DNA from: Alcanivorax sediminis
GTDB taxonomy: Bacteria; Pseudomonadota; Gammaproteobacteria; Pseudomonadales; Alcanivoracaceae
DNA length: 64,000 nucleotides
Direction: 5' to 3'
NCBI RefSeq assembly: GCF_009601165.1
Contig: NZ_WIRE01000001.1
Span: forward strand, 2,852,001-2,916,000
Below the pieces are notes generated by a model that had not been told where the DNA came from, did no database searches, and was given only the letters and a program-made list of their open reading frames with translations. Made by a program: the position numbers and the translations under genes. Positions 1 through 8,855 of this stretch are shown piece after piece; the stretch's first letter is position 1, and each line of letters begins with the position of its first letter.

Positions 1-207
1 TGGCCCAAGACGCCCGTCAGCGACGAAGAGTTCGCCAAGCGTCTTCAGGCCGAGCAGAACGTGACCGTCCTTCCCGGCCGCTATCTGTCGCGAACCGTCG
101 ACGGCAAGAACCCCGGACAAAACCGGATAAGGATGGCGCTGGTGGCTCCGCTGGACGAATGTATCGAAGGTGCCAAGCGCATCAAGGCGTTGCTGGATAC
201 GCTCTGA
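1..207 (+). CDS. dapC: N-succinyldiaminopimelate aminotransferase DapC, C-terminal fragment (5' end outside window)
   Basis: The open frame enters from the left edge in frame 1 and stops at TGA 205-207, giving 68 residues. The fragment contains GRYLSR and NPGQNRIRMALVAPLDEC, typical of the C-terminal small domain of PLP-dependent aminotransferases of the DapC group. DapC makes N-succinyl-LL-diaminopimelate from the keto acid in lysine and peptidoglycan precursor synthesis. Assignment to DapC rather than another class I/II aminotransferase rests partly on the downstream yffB-like, dapD and dapE genes on the same strand. The catalytic lysine region lies outside the window. Confidence 0.85.
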   Translation, partial: WPKTPVSDEEFAKRLQAEQNVTVLPGRYLSRTVDGKNPGQNRIRMALVAPLDECIEGAKRIKALLDTL

Positions 208-241
208 CATAGCACCGGACGGGGTTGCAACACGAATACAA

Positions 242-336
242 GAGTTGCGAGGTACGAGAAGCGAGTTTCGAAATTCAAAAGCTAAACCGGCGATTGTTCC
301 AGGTTTTCGCAACTCGAAACTCGTTACTCGCAACTG
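242..336. repeat. Heptad inverted-repeat element 1 (GAGTTTC type)
   Basis: Left arm: consecutive 7-base words GAGTTGC, GAGGTAC, GAGAAGC, GAGTTTC, GAAATTC (242-276). The core starts with AAAAGC and ends GGTTTTC. Right arm: GCAACTC, GAAACTC, GTTACTC, GCAACTG (309-336), the reverse complement of the same word type. It sits between dapC and the yffB-like gene and codes for no convincing protein. Confidence 0.8.
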
Positions 337-357
337 CGGGTTTGGAAAGGAAAGAAC

Positions 358-705
358 ATGGAACTGACAATCTTTGGTATCAAAAACTGCGATACCATGA
401 AGAAAGCCATGAAATGGCTTGATGACAACGGCGTTGCCTATCACTTCCATGACTACAAGAAGGAAGGCGTGCCAGAGGCGCCCCTCCAGCAGTGGCTGGA
501 CGCGCTGGGCTGGGAGACCGTCATCAACAAGCGTGGCACCACCTGGCGCAAGCTGGATGACACGACCAGGGAGACCATGGACGCCAGCAAGGCTGTTGCC
601 GTGGCACTGGAGAATCCGTCCCTGATCAAACGGCCGATTCTGCAGAACGACAAGATTCTCACCGCCGGCTTCAAGGCCGACGAGTGGCAAGCACTTTTGA
701 AATAA
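358..705 (+). CDS. yffB: ArsC/Spx/YffB-family thioredoxin-fold protein
   Basis: This 115-residue protein is of normal length for the ArsC-like YffB/Spx/MgsR family. The N-terminus MELTIFGIKNCDTMKKA has the typical beta strand followed by one cysteine (NCDT), where Spx-like proteins have CxxC or a single Cys. The region RGTTWRKL and the later IKRPIL match the conserved family positions, including the cis-Pro loop (KRPI). An AAAGGAAAGAAC stretch precedes the ATG. Its place between dapC and dapD is a recurrent arrangement in gammaproteobacteria. The function of YffB is not settled; a glutathione-dependent thiol reductase role has been proposed for the family. It is unlikely to be a true arsenate reductase. 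Confidence 0.85.
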   Translation: MELTIFGIKNCDTMKKAMKWLDDNGVAYHFHDYKKEGVPEAPLQQWLDALGWETVINKRGTTWRKLDDTTRETMDASKAVAVALENPSLIKRPILQNDKILTAGFKADEWQALLK

Positions 706-740
706 GCGCCCTGCGCAACCGATTTCACAGAGAGGACCTC

Positions 741-1775
741 ATGAGCAACTATTTCGCCATCGCACTGGGCTGCGGCACCAAGAACCGCAACGACAACTGG
801 CTGGAAGTCTACTACCCCGATCCGGCTATCAACCCGGACAACAAGCTGATCGAAGCGATCCGTGAAGAGCTGGACTACCAGGGTGGCAACGCCGCCATCG
901 AACTGACCCGGGGTCAGGTCCAGCATATTGCCCGCGAATGGCGTGAAGCCGGTTTCGAACACGAAGCCAGCTATGCAGTGGCCTTCCAGGAGTCCGAAAG
1001 CCCGGTGGTACTGACCGTGCTGGAAACCGATGCCGAGCCCGCCTCCACCCCCGAGGCTTACCTGAAGCTGCACCTGATTTCCCACCGTCTGGTGAAGCCT
1101 CACGGCGTCAACCTGTCCGGCATTTTCCCGCTGCTTCCCAACGTGGCCTGGACCAACGAAGGTGCCGTGGATCTGGAAGAGCTGCAGGAGCGCCAGCTGA
1201 TGGCGCGTCTGAATGGCAAGGTCCTGTCCGTGAACAGCGTGGACAAATTCCCGAAGATGACCGACTACGTGGTACCGACCGGTGTGCGTATTGCCGACAC
1301 CTCCCGCGTGCGTCTGGGCGCCTATGTGGGTGAAGGCACCACCATCATGCACGAGGGCTTCATCAACTTTAACGCTGGCACCGAAGGCCCGGGCATGATC
1401 GAAGGCCGCATCTCTGCCGGTGTATTCGTTGGCAAGGGCTCCGATATCGGTGGCGGCGCCTCCACCATGGGAACCCTGTCCGGCGGCGGTAACATGATCA
1501 TCTCCCTGGGTGAGGGTTGTCTACTTGGTGCGAACGCCGGCACCGGCATCCCACTGGGCGATCGCTGCACCATTGAAGCGGGCCTGTACATCACTGCAGG
1601 TTCCAAGGTCCAGCTGATGGACGACAAGGGCGAAATCGTGGAAACCGTCAAGGCTCGCGATCTGGCTGGTCAGTCCGACCTGCTGTTCCGTCGCAACACC
1701 ACCAACGGCGCCGTGCAGTGTCTCACCAACAAGAGTGCCATCGCTCTCAACGAAGAACTGCATAAGCACAATTAA
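741..1775 (+). CDS. dapD: 2,3,4,5-tetrahydropyridine-2,6-dicarboxylate N-succinyltransferase
   Basis: Cytosolic enzyme that transfers succinyl from succinyl-CoA to tetrahydrodipicolinate, the committing step of the succinylase branch of lysine/DAP synthesis. The frame is open further upstream, but the ATG at 741 follows AGAGAGGACCTC and gives [20 protein letters not shown], the normal start of the long DapD type (344 residues, as in Pseudomonas). Residues about 190-290 form the left-handed beta-helix, rich in glycine hexapeptides ([20 protein letters not shown]). GTLSGGGN and [12 protein letters not shown] are the acyl-CoA and substrate loop segments. It lies 35 bases after the yffB-like gene, and dapE follows after a repeat-filled gap. 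Confidence 0.96.
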   Translation: MSNYFAIALGCGTKNRNDNWLEVYYPDPAINPDNKLIEAIREELDYQGGNAAIELTRGQVQHIAREWREAGFEHEASYAVAFQESESPVVLTVLETDAEPASTPEAYLKLHLISHRLVKPHGVNLSGIFPLLPNVAWTNEGAVDLEELQERQLMARLNGKVLSVNSVDKFPKMTDYVVPTGVRIADTSRVRLGAYVGEGTTIMHEGFINFNAGTEGPGMIEGRISAGVFVGKGSDIGGGASTMGTLSGGGNMIISLGEGCLLGANAGTGIPLGDRCTIEAGLYITAGSKVQLMDDKGEIVETVKARDLAGQSDLLFRRNTTNGAVQCLTNKSAIALNEELHKHN

Positions 1776-1803
1776 CGCAACACGCGGCACGCTTCACACA
1801 ACA
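1776..1803. repeat. Second-type heptad array (CGCAACA word), left arm
   Basis: Directly after the dapD stop are CGCAACA, CGCGGCA, CGCTTCA and CACAACA, four consecutive 7-base words. The same kind of word recurs at 37704-37724 and 60062-60089, each time on the left side of a composite element. Confidence 0.65.
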
Positions 1804-1849
1804 CACCGGCGTGTCCGCTATTGATACCAAGAAGCATCGAACAGGCGCT

Positions 1850-1931
1850 GAGTGGCGAGTTTCGAGTCACGAGTTTCGAAGATCAAAACCGGTTTTGACT
1901 TTCGCAACTCGAAACCCGTTACTCGCTTCTC
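1850..1931. repeat. Heptad inverted-repeat element 2 (GAGTTTC type)
   Basis: Left arm GAGTGGC, GAGTTTC, GAGTCAC, GAGTTTC, GAAGATC (1850-1884). The core contains AAAACCGGTTTT. Right arm GCAACTC, GAAACCC, GTTACTC, GCTTCTC (1904-1931). It lies between dapD and dapE and reads through as an open frame ahead of dapE, which explains the spurious long upstream extension of that gene. Confidence 0.8.
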
Positions 1932-1972
1932 GCCCCGGTCCGAAAGACGTCAGCTCCGATACTGGAAACCCT

Positions 1973-3112
1973 ATGTCTCGCACCCTCGAATACACCAAGG
2001 AACTCATCCGTCGCGCGTCTGTGACACCGCAAGACGAAGGCTGTCAGGAATGGATGATCGAGAAACTGGAAGCCCTGGGCTTCGAGTGTGAAACCCTGTG
2101 GTTTGAGGAAGTTCGTAATCTGTGGGCGCGACGGGGCAGCAAAGCTCCGGTGTTCGCCTTTGCCGGTCACACCGATGTGGTTCCCACCGGGGATGTTTCT
2201 GCGTGGAAATACGACCCGTTTATCCCCACCGAAGAAGGCGATCTGCTCTACGGCCGTGGCACTGCCGACATGAAAGGCTCCATTGCGGCCATGATGGTGG
2301 CGATTGAAGATTTCGTATCGGCCAACCCGAATCACCCCGGCAGCCTGGCGCTTCTGATTACTGCCGACGAGGAAGGTCCTTCGATCAATGGTACCGTGAA
2401 GGTGGTGGAAACCCTGCAGGCGCGAAACGAACACATCGATTACTGTCTGGTGGGAGAGCCTTCTTCCACCACTACCGTGGGTGATGTGATCAAGAATGGT
2501 CGGCGGGGCTCCCTCGGGGCGAGGCTGATCGTCAAGGGCATTCAGGGCCACGTGGCTTACCCGCACCTGGCACGCAACCCGGTGCATGATGCCGCGCCCG
2601 CTCTGGCCGAACTGGCCGCCAGCGAATGGGATAACGGCAACGAATTCTTCCCCGCCACCAGCTTCCAAATTTCCAACATCAACGCTGGCACCGGAGCCAC
2701 CAATGTGATTCCCGGTACCTGCGAAGTGATCTTCAACTTTCGCTTCTCTACCGAGCTGACCGACGCCATTCTGCGCCAACGCACCGAAGCCATTCTCGAC
2801 AAGCACGGCCTGGACTATGAACTGACCTGGACGCTCTCCGGCCAGCCGTTCCTGACGGACCGGGGTGCGCTGGTCAATGCTGCTGTGGATGCCATTCGCG
2901 ATATCACTGGCCGCGACACCGAGCTGTCTACTGCCGGCGGCACCAGCGACGGCCGCTTCATCGCGCCAACGGGTAGCCAGGTAGTAGAACTGGGGCCTAT
3001 CAACGCCACCATCCACAAGGTCGATGAGCACACCAGCATCAGCGAACTGGAAACCCTCACGAAGATTTACCAGCGCCTGCTGGAAAACCTGATGGGATCA
3101 AGTGACGCCTGA
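1973..3112 (+). CDS. dapE: Succinyl-diaminopimelate desuccinylase
   Basis: Di-zinc M20-family hydrolase that cleaves N-succinyl-LL-DAP to LL-DAP and succinate in the cytosol. The start at 1973 gives [20 protein letters not shown], the canonical DapE N-terminus, and 379 residues, close to the usual 375-380. The open frame continues to 1811, but that part only translates the upstream repeat. Metal and catalytic signatures visible in order: [11 protein letters not shown] (His and Asp), [10 protein letters not shown] (bridging Asp), TADEEGPS (catalytic Glu and metal Glu), and HKVDEHTS near the C-terminus (last metal His). The dimerisation or lid domain lies between roughly residues 180 and 290. 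A strong terminator follows immediately. Confidence 0.96.
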   Translation: MSRTLEYTKELIRRASVTPQDEGCQEWMIEKLEALGFECETLWFEEVRNLWARRGSKAPVFAFAGHTDVVPTGDVSAWKYDPFIPTEEGDLLYGRGTADMKGSIAAMMVAIEDFVSANPNHPGSLALLITADEEGPSINGTVKVVETLQARNEHIDYCLVGEPSSTTTVGDVIKNGRRGSLGARLIVKGIQGHVAYPHLARNPVHDAAPALAELAASEWDNGNEFFPATSFQISNINAGTGATNVIPGTCEVIFNFRFSTELTDAILRQRTEAILDKHGLDYELTWTLSGQPFLTDRGALVNAAVDAIRDITGRDTELSTAGGTSDGRFIAPTGSQVVELGPINATIHKVDEHTSISELETLTKIYQRLLENLMGSSDA

Positions 3113-3154
3113 CGCAAAAAGGCCCGCCCGTAACCGGGCGGGCCTTTTTGCGTC
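3111..3154 (+). terminator. Rho-independent terminator after dapE
   Basis: Near-perfect 20-base stem (GACGCAAAAAGGCCCGCCCG with its complement) around a TAAC loop, ending in a T-run inside the outer stem. It begins at the dapE stop codon. Confidence 0.9.
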
Positions 3155-3163
3155 ACTACAACC

Positions 3164-3345
3164 TGCTGTAGGAGCGAGCCTGCTCGCGATCCGAGCCTAA
3201 GCGAGGTATGGATTCCAGAAACGCGTATCGAACCCAAAGCCACCCCTCTCCATACTTCTGGTTTTGCCTTTCAAAACTCGCTTCTCGCAACTCGAAACTC
3301 ATTACCTCGCCAAGACTCGGATCGCTTGCAGGCAAGCTCCTACCG
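3164..3345. repeat. Composite repeat element 3: REP-like arms around degraded heptads
   Basis: The left REP-like arm 3166-3209 reads TGTAGGAGCGAGCCTGCTCGC followed by GATCCGAGCCTAAGCGAGG. The right arm 3303-3344 (ACCTCGCCAAGACTCGGATCG... then GCAAGCTCCTACC) is its approximate reverse complement. Inside, the left heptads are degraded. The right heptads are clear: AAAACTC, GCTTCTC, GCAACTC, GAAACTC (3273-3300), preceded by GGTTTTGCCTTT. It fills the gap between the dapE terminator and the efflux operon. Confidence 0.75.
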
Positions 3346-3428
3346 ATTCTTCGCCCAGGCCCGGATCACCTACAGCCACCCGCCAATATCCGCTACCATG
3401 TCCGAAAGTGTTATCACCGGGGACAACA

Positions 3429-3629
3429 ATGTGGCTGCATGAAATTCCGGTTGGCGGCCTGCTGGTCAGCCCCATGGTGCTATTTGTACTGGTAGCACTG
3501 GCCTGTACCGCCGCCAGTTGGCTGGCACTGCGTCAGCTTGGTTGGCACCGGGTCATCTGGAAAGGCCCCTGGTTTTATCTCTCACTCTTTGTCTGCTACC
3601 TGGCCCTGGCGCTGGGCCTGCTAAGCTGA
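3429..3629 (+). CDS. DUF1656 small membrane protein (AaeX-like)
   Basis: A 66-residue protein starting MWLHEIPVGGLLVSPMVLF, typical of the DUF1656 family found next to HlyD-type and FUSC-type efflux genes. Two hydrophobic segments are visible, about residues 10-30 and 45-64. The start at 3429 follows GGGGACAAC; the longer open frame upstream only translates the repeat. It is the first gene of a three-gene operon, 15 bases before the membrane fusion gene. In E. coli, AaeX accompanies the AaeAB aromatic-acid exporter; its own role is unknown. Confidence is high for family membership and low for a specific function. Confidence 0.88.
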   Translation: MWLHEIPVGGLLVSPMVLFVLVALACTAASWLALRQLGWHRVIWKGPWFYLSLFVCYLALALGLLS

Positions 3630-3644
3630 GGAACGACGCACACC

Positions 3645-4478
3645 ATGTCTCCCCCCCTTCGCATCCTTGTAACCTTGGCTGTCGTGCTGCTGGCGGTGAT
3701 TGCTGGCAACTGGATCTGGAACTATTACCTCTACGCCCCCTGGACCCGGGACGGGAAAATTCGCGCCGAAATCATTACCTTATCGCCTGATGTCTCGGGA
3801 TGGGTCGCAGAGTTACCGATCGTTGATAACCAGGGTGTCAAACGTGACAGCCTGCTGCTGCGCATTGACCCTCAGCGTTATCAGGCCGCTGTAGCACAGG
3901 CACGGGCCGAGCAGGACCTGGCGCAAATCCGCCTGGCCATGGCTGAACTGCAACGCGAAAAAAGTACCGGAGAGGCTCAACAAGAAGCGGCACTGACGGT
4001 CAAACTGGCCAATGCGGACCTGGAGATGGCGCGTGCACGGCTCACCGCCGCAGAATTGGACCTGCAACGCACGGAACTCCGTGCTCCCGCCGATGGCACA
4101 GTGGTCAACCTCACGCTTCAGCCAGGCAACTTTGCCGAGCGCGGGGTGCCGGTGCTATCCATGGTCAAGGCTGACAGCTTCTACGTCACTGGCTACTTTG
4201 AAGAAACCAAACTGCCACTGGTGCACATCGGCCAGAAAGCCTCCGTGGTATTGATGAATGGAGCCCGCACTTTGCACGGCAGAGTCACCAGCGTGGGCCA
4301 GGCCATTGCCAACGCCAACACCCGCACTGATCAGCAACTTCTGCCGGAGGTACAGCAAACCTTCAACTGGGTAAGGCTGGCACAACGCATCCCGGTCCAC
4401 ATCGAGCTCGATGCGATACCGGACGATATTCTGCTCGCCGCCGGCATGACCGCCACCGTTCGCCTGCATGACGATTAA
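3645..4478 (+). CDS. HlyD/AaeA-like periplasmic adaptor subunit
   Basis: This 277-residue membrane-fusion protein has one N-terminal membrane anchor (about residues 5-27), then YAPWTRDGKIRAEIITLSPD, the standard barrel/lipoyl motif of AaeA-like adaptors. A coiled coil rich in Ala, Glu and Gln follows (about 85-150), then RAPADGTVVNL for the second lipoyl half and a C-terminal beta-barrel. Its stop overlaps the next gene by 11 bases, implying translational coupling with the FUSC permease. By family it should bridge the inner membrane permease and an outer membrane channel. No channel gene is in the operon. The substrate is unknown; aromatic acids are the E. coli precedent. Confidence 0.9.
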   Translation: MSPPLRILVTLAVVLLAVIAGNWIWNYYLYAPWTRDGKIRAEIITLSPDVSGWVAELPIVDNQGVKRDSLLLRIDPQRYQAAVAQARAEQDLAQIRLAMAELQREKSTGEAQQEAALTVKLANADLEMARARLTAAELDLQRTELRAPADGTVVNLTLQPGNFAERGVPVLSMVKADSFYVTGYFEETKLPLVHIGQKASVVLMNGARTLHGRVTSVGQAIANANTRTDQQLLPEVQQTFNWVRLAQRIPVHIELDAIPDDILLAAGMTATVRLHDD

Positions 4479-6564
4479 CCCGAAGCTCGCCGTTGTCCTG
4501 ACCCCGGACCGGCGTTCGCTGGTCTTCGCCTGCAAGGGCATTCTCAGTATGGCACTGGCCCTGTTTCTGGCCATGCAGCTACAACTTGAGCGCCCTTACT
4601 GGGCACTGATTTCCGCAGTGTTCCTGCAGATCCGCCCGGAAACCGGGCTGGTCATCGAAAAAGGTCTCTGCCAGATTGGCGGAACCCTGGTAGGGGGCGT
4701 GACCGGTTTGCTGATCCTCGCCTGGCTGCTGCCCTATCCCATTCTGGCCATCACCGCGCTTACCCTGTGGATCGGTTTCAACGCAGGGGCGTCTGCCTGG
4801 GTACGCCAGGCCAACTTCATCTACGGGTTTGCCATGGCTGGTATCACCGCCAGCCTGATTGTGGTTATCCCCATTGCCAACCCAGTTGCCACTTCCAGTA
4901 TCGGCATCTTCCACGTGGCCACAGCCCGGGTCAGCGAGATTATCCTGGGGGCTGTCTGCGCTACCCTGGTCAGCAACCTTTTCTGGCCCGCCAGAGTGGA
5001 GGGCCTGCTTCGCAGCCACGCCCGCAATGCATTGAACCAGACACTGGCCTATCTCGAGCTGGAACTGGATCCAACCGGAACCCACAACCGGCGCCACCAG
5101 CAAGTGGACAGTCTGTTGCAGGATATTTTTGCCCTCAGCGATGACAGTTCTGCCGTCACCTATGAAGGCAGTCAGGGCCCAGGCCGCGCCAGGGCCGCCA
5201 CCCTGATCTGTCACAAGACCCTCTCCCTGGTAGCACGAATTCGTGTCATCGGGCGCCTGATGCGCTACCACGATGACCTGATGACCGACGAGATGCGCAA
5301 CTTGCTGGGCGTGCTGCGTGCCTCATTCACTGCCATGCGGGAAACGGCGTCTGCCGAGCAAGCCATGATTGAGGCCCAGGCCCTGCGCCGTTACCTCAAG
5401 CAGGCCCGACAGCAACAGCCCGAGGAGGCGCCGCCCCTGCAGCGAAGACTGTTTCTGGTTGCCCGTAACCTGACCAGCGATTTAATCCTGGCACTGGAAG
5501 CCAACCGGGCACTCTACTCAGCGGAAGACATGCAGCTACGTGCGGCCACCCTGAAGCCCTACCGGGACTGGCAAGTTGCCGCAGCCGTGGGATTACGTAG
5601 TGCCCTTGTGTTCCTAATTGCCAGTATTCTGTGGATCGGCACAGCCAGCCCCATGGCCATCATGCTGATGATCATGCCGGTTATCTTTACGATCATGTTC
5701 GCGCGCCTGCCAGAGCCGGACAAGGTGCTCAAGCGAGCCACGCTGACTTCCGCACTGGCCGGTCCGGTAGCCTTGTTTCTCACCCTGCCCCTTATCTCCA
5801 TGGCCAACCACAGTTTCCTGCTGCTGATTCTGGCCATGGCAGGCCCGATTTTCGTTGCCTTGCTCGCCATCAGCCGGAAAGAAACACTCCCTTTCGGGTT
5901 AGGTTTCTGTACCCCTTTCATTATTCTGGTCCAACCCGGCATCCAGATGGACTTCGATATTGCCCGGGTGGCCAGCAACGCGCTGGCCATCACCCTCGGG
6001 TTGTTCCTGGCATTCATGATGTTCCGGCTGATCACGCCGCCCAACGGCGCCGGGCTGCGCCGCAGGCTGATTCGGGATACCGCCATCGACCTGCATACCC
6101 TGCTCGGCCAGCCTGCCAACCTGCGTGAGGAGTGGCTCAATTCACGCATGGCGGATCGGCTGCGCTGGCTGACGGTCTGTGACAAGGCGCTACCACTGCA
6201 CCGGCGCCACTACACCGATCTCGGGCTCACCGGCCTGAACCTGGGGCAGGTTTCACTTTGGATACACAGCCGCGTTCCTTCACAGCCCTCAGATACCCTG
6301 CGCAAGGCAGCCACTGACTGGCAGCACGCGCTTGCCTCCGCCTTCCAACTGTCGGCATTTGGTGGCACTGATCACCGCTTCAGACACGCCTCCGATGCCT
6401 TGCTGACGGCCATGGAAGCTACCCCATCCATTACCCACCGCCAGCGGCAACAGATTGCCGGCGCGTTTGAGCGAATTGATCTTACCTTCCAGCGGCTGGC
6501 TGAGAGACTGGCGCCTGACTGGCAGCCCGAGGATGGGCCCGCGGTAACGCAAACCATGGCCTGA
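4468..6564 (+). CDS. FUSC-family inner-membrane permease (AaeB-like)
   Basis: A 698-residue protein with two bundles of membrane helices (about residues 20-165 and 365-520), each followed by a soluble region, as in AaeB/YccS/FusC proteins. Motifs such as LERPYWALISAVFLQIRPETG match the FUSC N-terminal domain. ATG 4468 lies inside the 3' end of the adaptor gene. Together with the two preceding genes it forms a proton-driven efflux unit of the AaeXAB layout. No regulator gene is adjacent: upstream is dapE, and downstream is a separate aldehyde dehydrogenase. No terminator is obvious after the stop. Confidence 0.92.
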   Translation: MTINPKLAVVLTPDRRSLVFACKGILSMALALFLAMQLQLERPYWALISAVFLQIRPETGLVIEKGLCQIGGTLVGGVTGLLILAWLLPYPILAITALTLWIGFNAGASAWVRQANFIYGFAMAGITASLIVVIPIANPVATSSIGIFHVATARVSEIILGAVCATLVSNLFWPARVEGLLRSHARNALNQTLAYLELELDPTGTHNRRHQQVDSLLQDIFALSDDSSAVTYEGSQGPGRARAATLICHKTLSLVARIRVIGRLMRYHDDLMTDEMRNLLGVLRASFTAMRETASAEQAMIEAQALRRYLKQARQQQPEEAPPLQRRLFLVARNLTSDLILALEANRALYSAEDMQLRAATLKPYRDWQVAAAVGLRSALVFLIASILWIGTASPMAIMLMIMPVIFTIMFARLPEPDKVLKRATLTSALAGPVALFLTLPLISMANHSFLLLILAMAGPIFVALLAISRKETLPFGLGFCTPFIILVQPGIQMDFDIARVASNALAITLGLFLAFMMFRLITPPNGAGLRRRLIRDTAIDLHTLLGQPANLREEWLNSRMADRLRWLTVCDKALPLHRRHYTDLGLTGLNLGQVSLWIHSRVPSQPSDTLRKAATDWQHALASAFQLSAFGGTDHRFRHASDALLTAMEATPSITHRQRQQIAGAFERIDLTFQRLAERLAPDWQPEDGPAVTQTMA

Positions 6565-6882
6565 TCTATCCCTTGGCTGCTTGCCTACGTGTTGGCCGAG
6601 TGCTCATGTCCATCCAGTGAATACGCTTGCAATCCGGAGCCCGTCGCCCTCTATCAAGCACGCTGGCTGGCTTGCGCGGCAGAGAAGTTGTTCATGCGCC
6701 GGGACAAACCGACGGCCAACCCGCCAACCGGGTCTGCCCGTTTGCTGCAGCGGCAGGGAAAACGGCCCATACAGCCCTAGCCAGAGTGTCTACTCTATGG
6801 TTTTCTAGGGCATTCCGGGCCTCGGCCCGACCCAATTACCCCACCAGGCCACTGTTGGCCTGTCGTTATGGAGCCCACTCCC
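6565..6882 (+). other. Intergenic leader before the aldehyde dehydrogenase, with hairpin
   Basis: No convincing gene lies here. A hairpin is formed by CCCTAG (6775-6780) with CTAGGG (6805-6810), and inside it CCAGAGT-GTCT-ACTCTATGG (6781-6800). It lies about 70 bases before the aldehyde dehydrogenase start. It has no T-run, so an operator or a leader structure is more likely than a terminator. Confidence 0.4.
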
Positions 6883-8478
6883 ATGACCATTCAGGAACAA
6901 ATCGAAACCGGTGTCGTGGTCGATACCAACCCTGCCACGGGTACTGCCGTGGCCGAACTGAGTGAAACCGACCTCACTCAACTACCCAACATCTTTGCCA
7001 AAGCTCGCCAGGCCCAGGCCATCTGGGCGGCCAAATCGTTCCGGGAGCGTGCCCGCCACATTCAATTGATGCGCGAATACATTGTCGACCGCGCGGATGA
7101 CCTGGCCCGCACGGTCAGCGAAAGTAACGGCAAAACCCTCACCGACGCGCTGGCGACGGAAGTCCTGCCTTGTGCATTGGCCTGCAAATGGTATGCAAAT
7201 AACGCCGAGAAATGCCTGAAGGAAAAGAAACGCCCTGGCGGCAGCATCCTGTTCTTTAACAAACGGACCAGCGTGATGCGCGTACCGCTGGGCGTTGTGG
7301 GTATCATCAGCCCATGGAACTACCCGCTTTCCATCCCGTTCGGCGAGATCGTCATGGGGTTGATGGCGGGTAACGCCATCATCCTGAAAGTGGCCGCAGC
7401 GACGCCGGCAGTGGGCCGCGCTATCGAGAAGATCATTGCCGCCGGCGAACTACCCGAAGGGCTGTTCCACCACGTGGTAGGTTCCGGCTCCAAGGTAGCC
7501 ACCGGCATGTTCGACAATGGCGTCAACAAGCTGTTCTTTACCGGCAGTGTGCCCGCAGGAAAGACCCTTATGGCACAAGCCGCACAGACCCTGACCCCGG
7601 TTTCACTGGAGCTGGGCGGTAACGATCCCATGATCATTCTGGAAGATGCCGATCTGGAGCGGGCGACCAATGGAGCCGCCTGGGCAGGTTTCCAGAATGC
7701 GGGCCAGAGCTGTGGTGGAATCGAACGTATCTATGTGGTCGATGCGGTTTATGATGAATTTGTAGATTTGCTCGCCCGCAAAACCCGCCAGCTTCGCCAC
7801 GGTGTCGGCTGCAAGGGGTTCGATGTGGATATCGGCAGCCTCACTACCGCAGGCCAGTTACGTACAGTGCAGCAGCACGTGGAAGACGCCCTGGCCAAGG
7901 GCGCCCGGATTGAGGCGCAGTCCCGCCCCGTGGGTAATGTGGAAAATGGCTTCTTCTTCCCCGCGACAGTGCTGACCCAGGTCACCGATGACATGCTCAC
8001 CGTGTGCGACGAAACTTTTGGCCCCGTCGTTGCGGTACAGCGCGTTGCCAACGAAGAGGAAGCCATTCAGAAGGCCAACGATTCTCATCTGGCACTCACC
8101 TCTTCCGTTTGGACCCGTGACAACAAACGTGGCCGTGCTATCGGCGCCCGTTTGCAGTCCGGCGTGACCACCGTCAATGATCACCTGTACAGCCACGGTC
8201 TTTCTGAAACCCCGTGGGGGGGTGGTAAGGAGTCCGGTATTGGCCGTACCCATGGCCCTGAAGGGCTGGAAGAAATGACCCAGGCCAAAGCCATTAACTG
8301 GGACATCCTGCCTTCCAAGCGGAATATCTTCTGGTACCCGTTCGATGAAGCGACTTACAACGGCATAAAGAATGCACTGTACTTTGTGTTTCCGAAAAGT
8401 ATCGGACAGATGCTGGGGGCTTCACTGAAGCTGACTCCGTTCCTGGTGAGGAAGATGTTCACTCGCTGGAAAACATAA
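6883..8478 (+). CDS. NAD(P)-dependent aldehyde dehydrogenase
   Basis: A member of the ALDH superfamily, 531 residues from the ATG at 6883. That ATG has GGAG 9 bases upstream, while the in-frame ATG at 6868 lacks a site. Visible motifs: PWNYPLSIPFGEI (cofactor region), FTGSVPAGK (NAD(P) turn), SLELGGNDP (general-base Glu) and GQSCGGIERI (catalytic Cys). TFGPVVAVQ lies near the C-terminal half. The last 50 residues (FWYPFDEATYNGIKNALYF... to the end) extend beyond the common fold and are hydrophobic and basic, possibly membrane-associating as in long-chain aldehyde dehydrogenases. A role in fatty aldehyde oxidation would suit a hydrocarbon degrader but is inference. It is monocistronic with a strong terminator. 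Confidence 0.9.
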   Translation: MTIQEQIETGVVVDTNPATGTAVAELSETDLTQLPNIFAKARQAQAIWAAKSFRERARHIQLMREYIVDRADDLARTVSESNGKTLTDALATEVLPCALACKWYANNAEKCLKEKKRPGGSILFFNKRTSVMRVPLGVVGIISPWNYPLSIPFGEIVMGLMAGNAIILKVAAATPAVGRAIEKIIAAGELPEGLFHHVVGSGSKVATGMFDNGVNKLFFTGSVPAGKTLMAQAAQTLTPVSLELGGNDPMIILEDADLERATNGAAWAGFQNAGQSCGGIERIYVVDAVYDEFVDLLARKTRQLRHGVGCKGFDVDIGSLTTAGQLRTVQQHVEDALAKGARIEAQSRPVGNVENGFFFPATVLTQVTDDMLTVCDETFGPVVAVQRVANEEEAIQKANDSHLALTSSVWTRDNKRGRAIGARLQSGVTTVNDHLYSHGLSETPWGGGKESGIGRTHGPEGLEEMTQAKAINWDILPSKRNIFWYPFDEATYNGIKNALYFVFPKSIGQMLGASLKLTPFLVRKMFTRWKT

Positions 8479-8520
8479 AGACGCAGTTAACAGCGCGCGG
8501 GGAAGCCCCGTGCCACAGAT

Positions 8521-8570
8521 ACGCAAGAGGCCGCGCCCAGGCATTGGACGCGGCCTCTTGCGTTAAAAAA
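8521..8570 (+). terminator. Terminator after aldehyde dehydrogenase
   Basis: The 15-base stem ACGCAAGAGGCCGCG (8521-8535) pairs with CGCGGCCTCTTGCGT (8549-8563), then TTAAAAAA. An almost identical sequence in inverted orientation occurs at 8856-8893. Confidence 0.85.
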
Positions 8571-8704
8571 TGATCGATATTCAGCTGTGACAGCCTGCCT
8601 GCAGGCGAAATGGTGCCTCATGGAGAACCTTGACCCAGATCATTACGGGCCACAGGTTGATACGTCTATGCTAAGGGTGTCCAGATTGAGGAGAGACAGC
8701 AATT

Positions 8705-8833
8705 ATGTACACTGACCCTATGGTTCTTGCCAGCCTTGCCGTCATTGGAGGGATTTTCCTTTTCGCAGGTTGTTTCGCCCTGTTCATATGGCTGGACGCT
8801 GGCAACGACGAAGAAATCAGCGACCCAAAGTAG
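8705..8833 (+). CDS. 42-residue single-pass membrane peptide
   Basis: ATG 8705 has a very good site, GAGGAGAGACAGCAATT, and the frame runs 42 codons to TAG 8831-8833. The product starts MYTDPMVLASLAVIGGIFLF, has one hydrophobic helix (about residues 7-30), and ends with the acidic tail DAGNDEEISDPK, suggesting the N-terminus outside or embedded and an acidic soluble tail. I do not recognise the family. Support comes from the strong ribosome site, a clean membrane helix and position as its own unit between two hairpins. It could be a small regulatory or assembly subunit, but nothing shows of what. Confidence 0.6.
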   Translation: MYTDPMVLASLAVIGGIFLFAGCFALFIWLDAGNDEEISDPK

Positions 8834-8855
8834 TTCTTTTTCTCTCATCTTTTAA

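Noticed and set aside
1919..3031. 370-codon frame antisense to dapE
   Set aside because: It is a shadow of dapE: it lies opposite a gene with full catalytic motifs, has no ribosome site and no recognisable motif.
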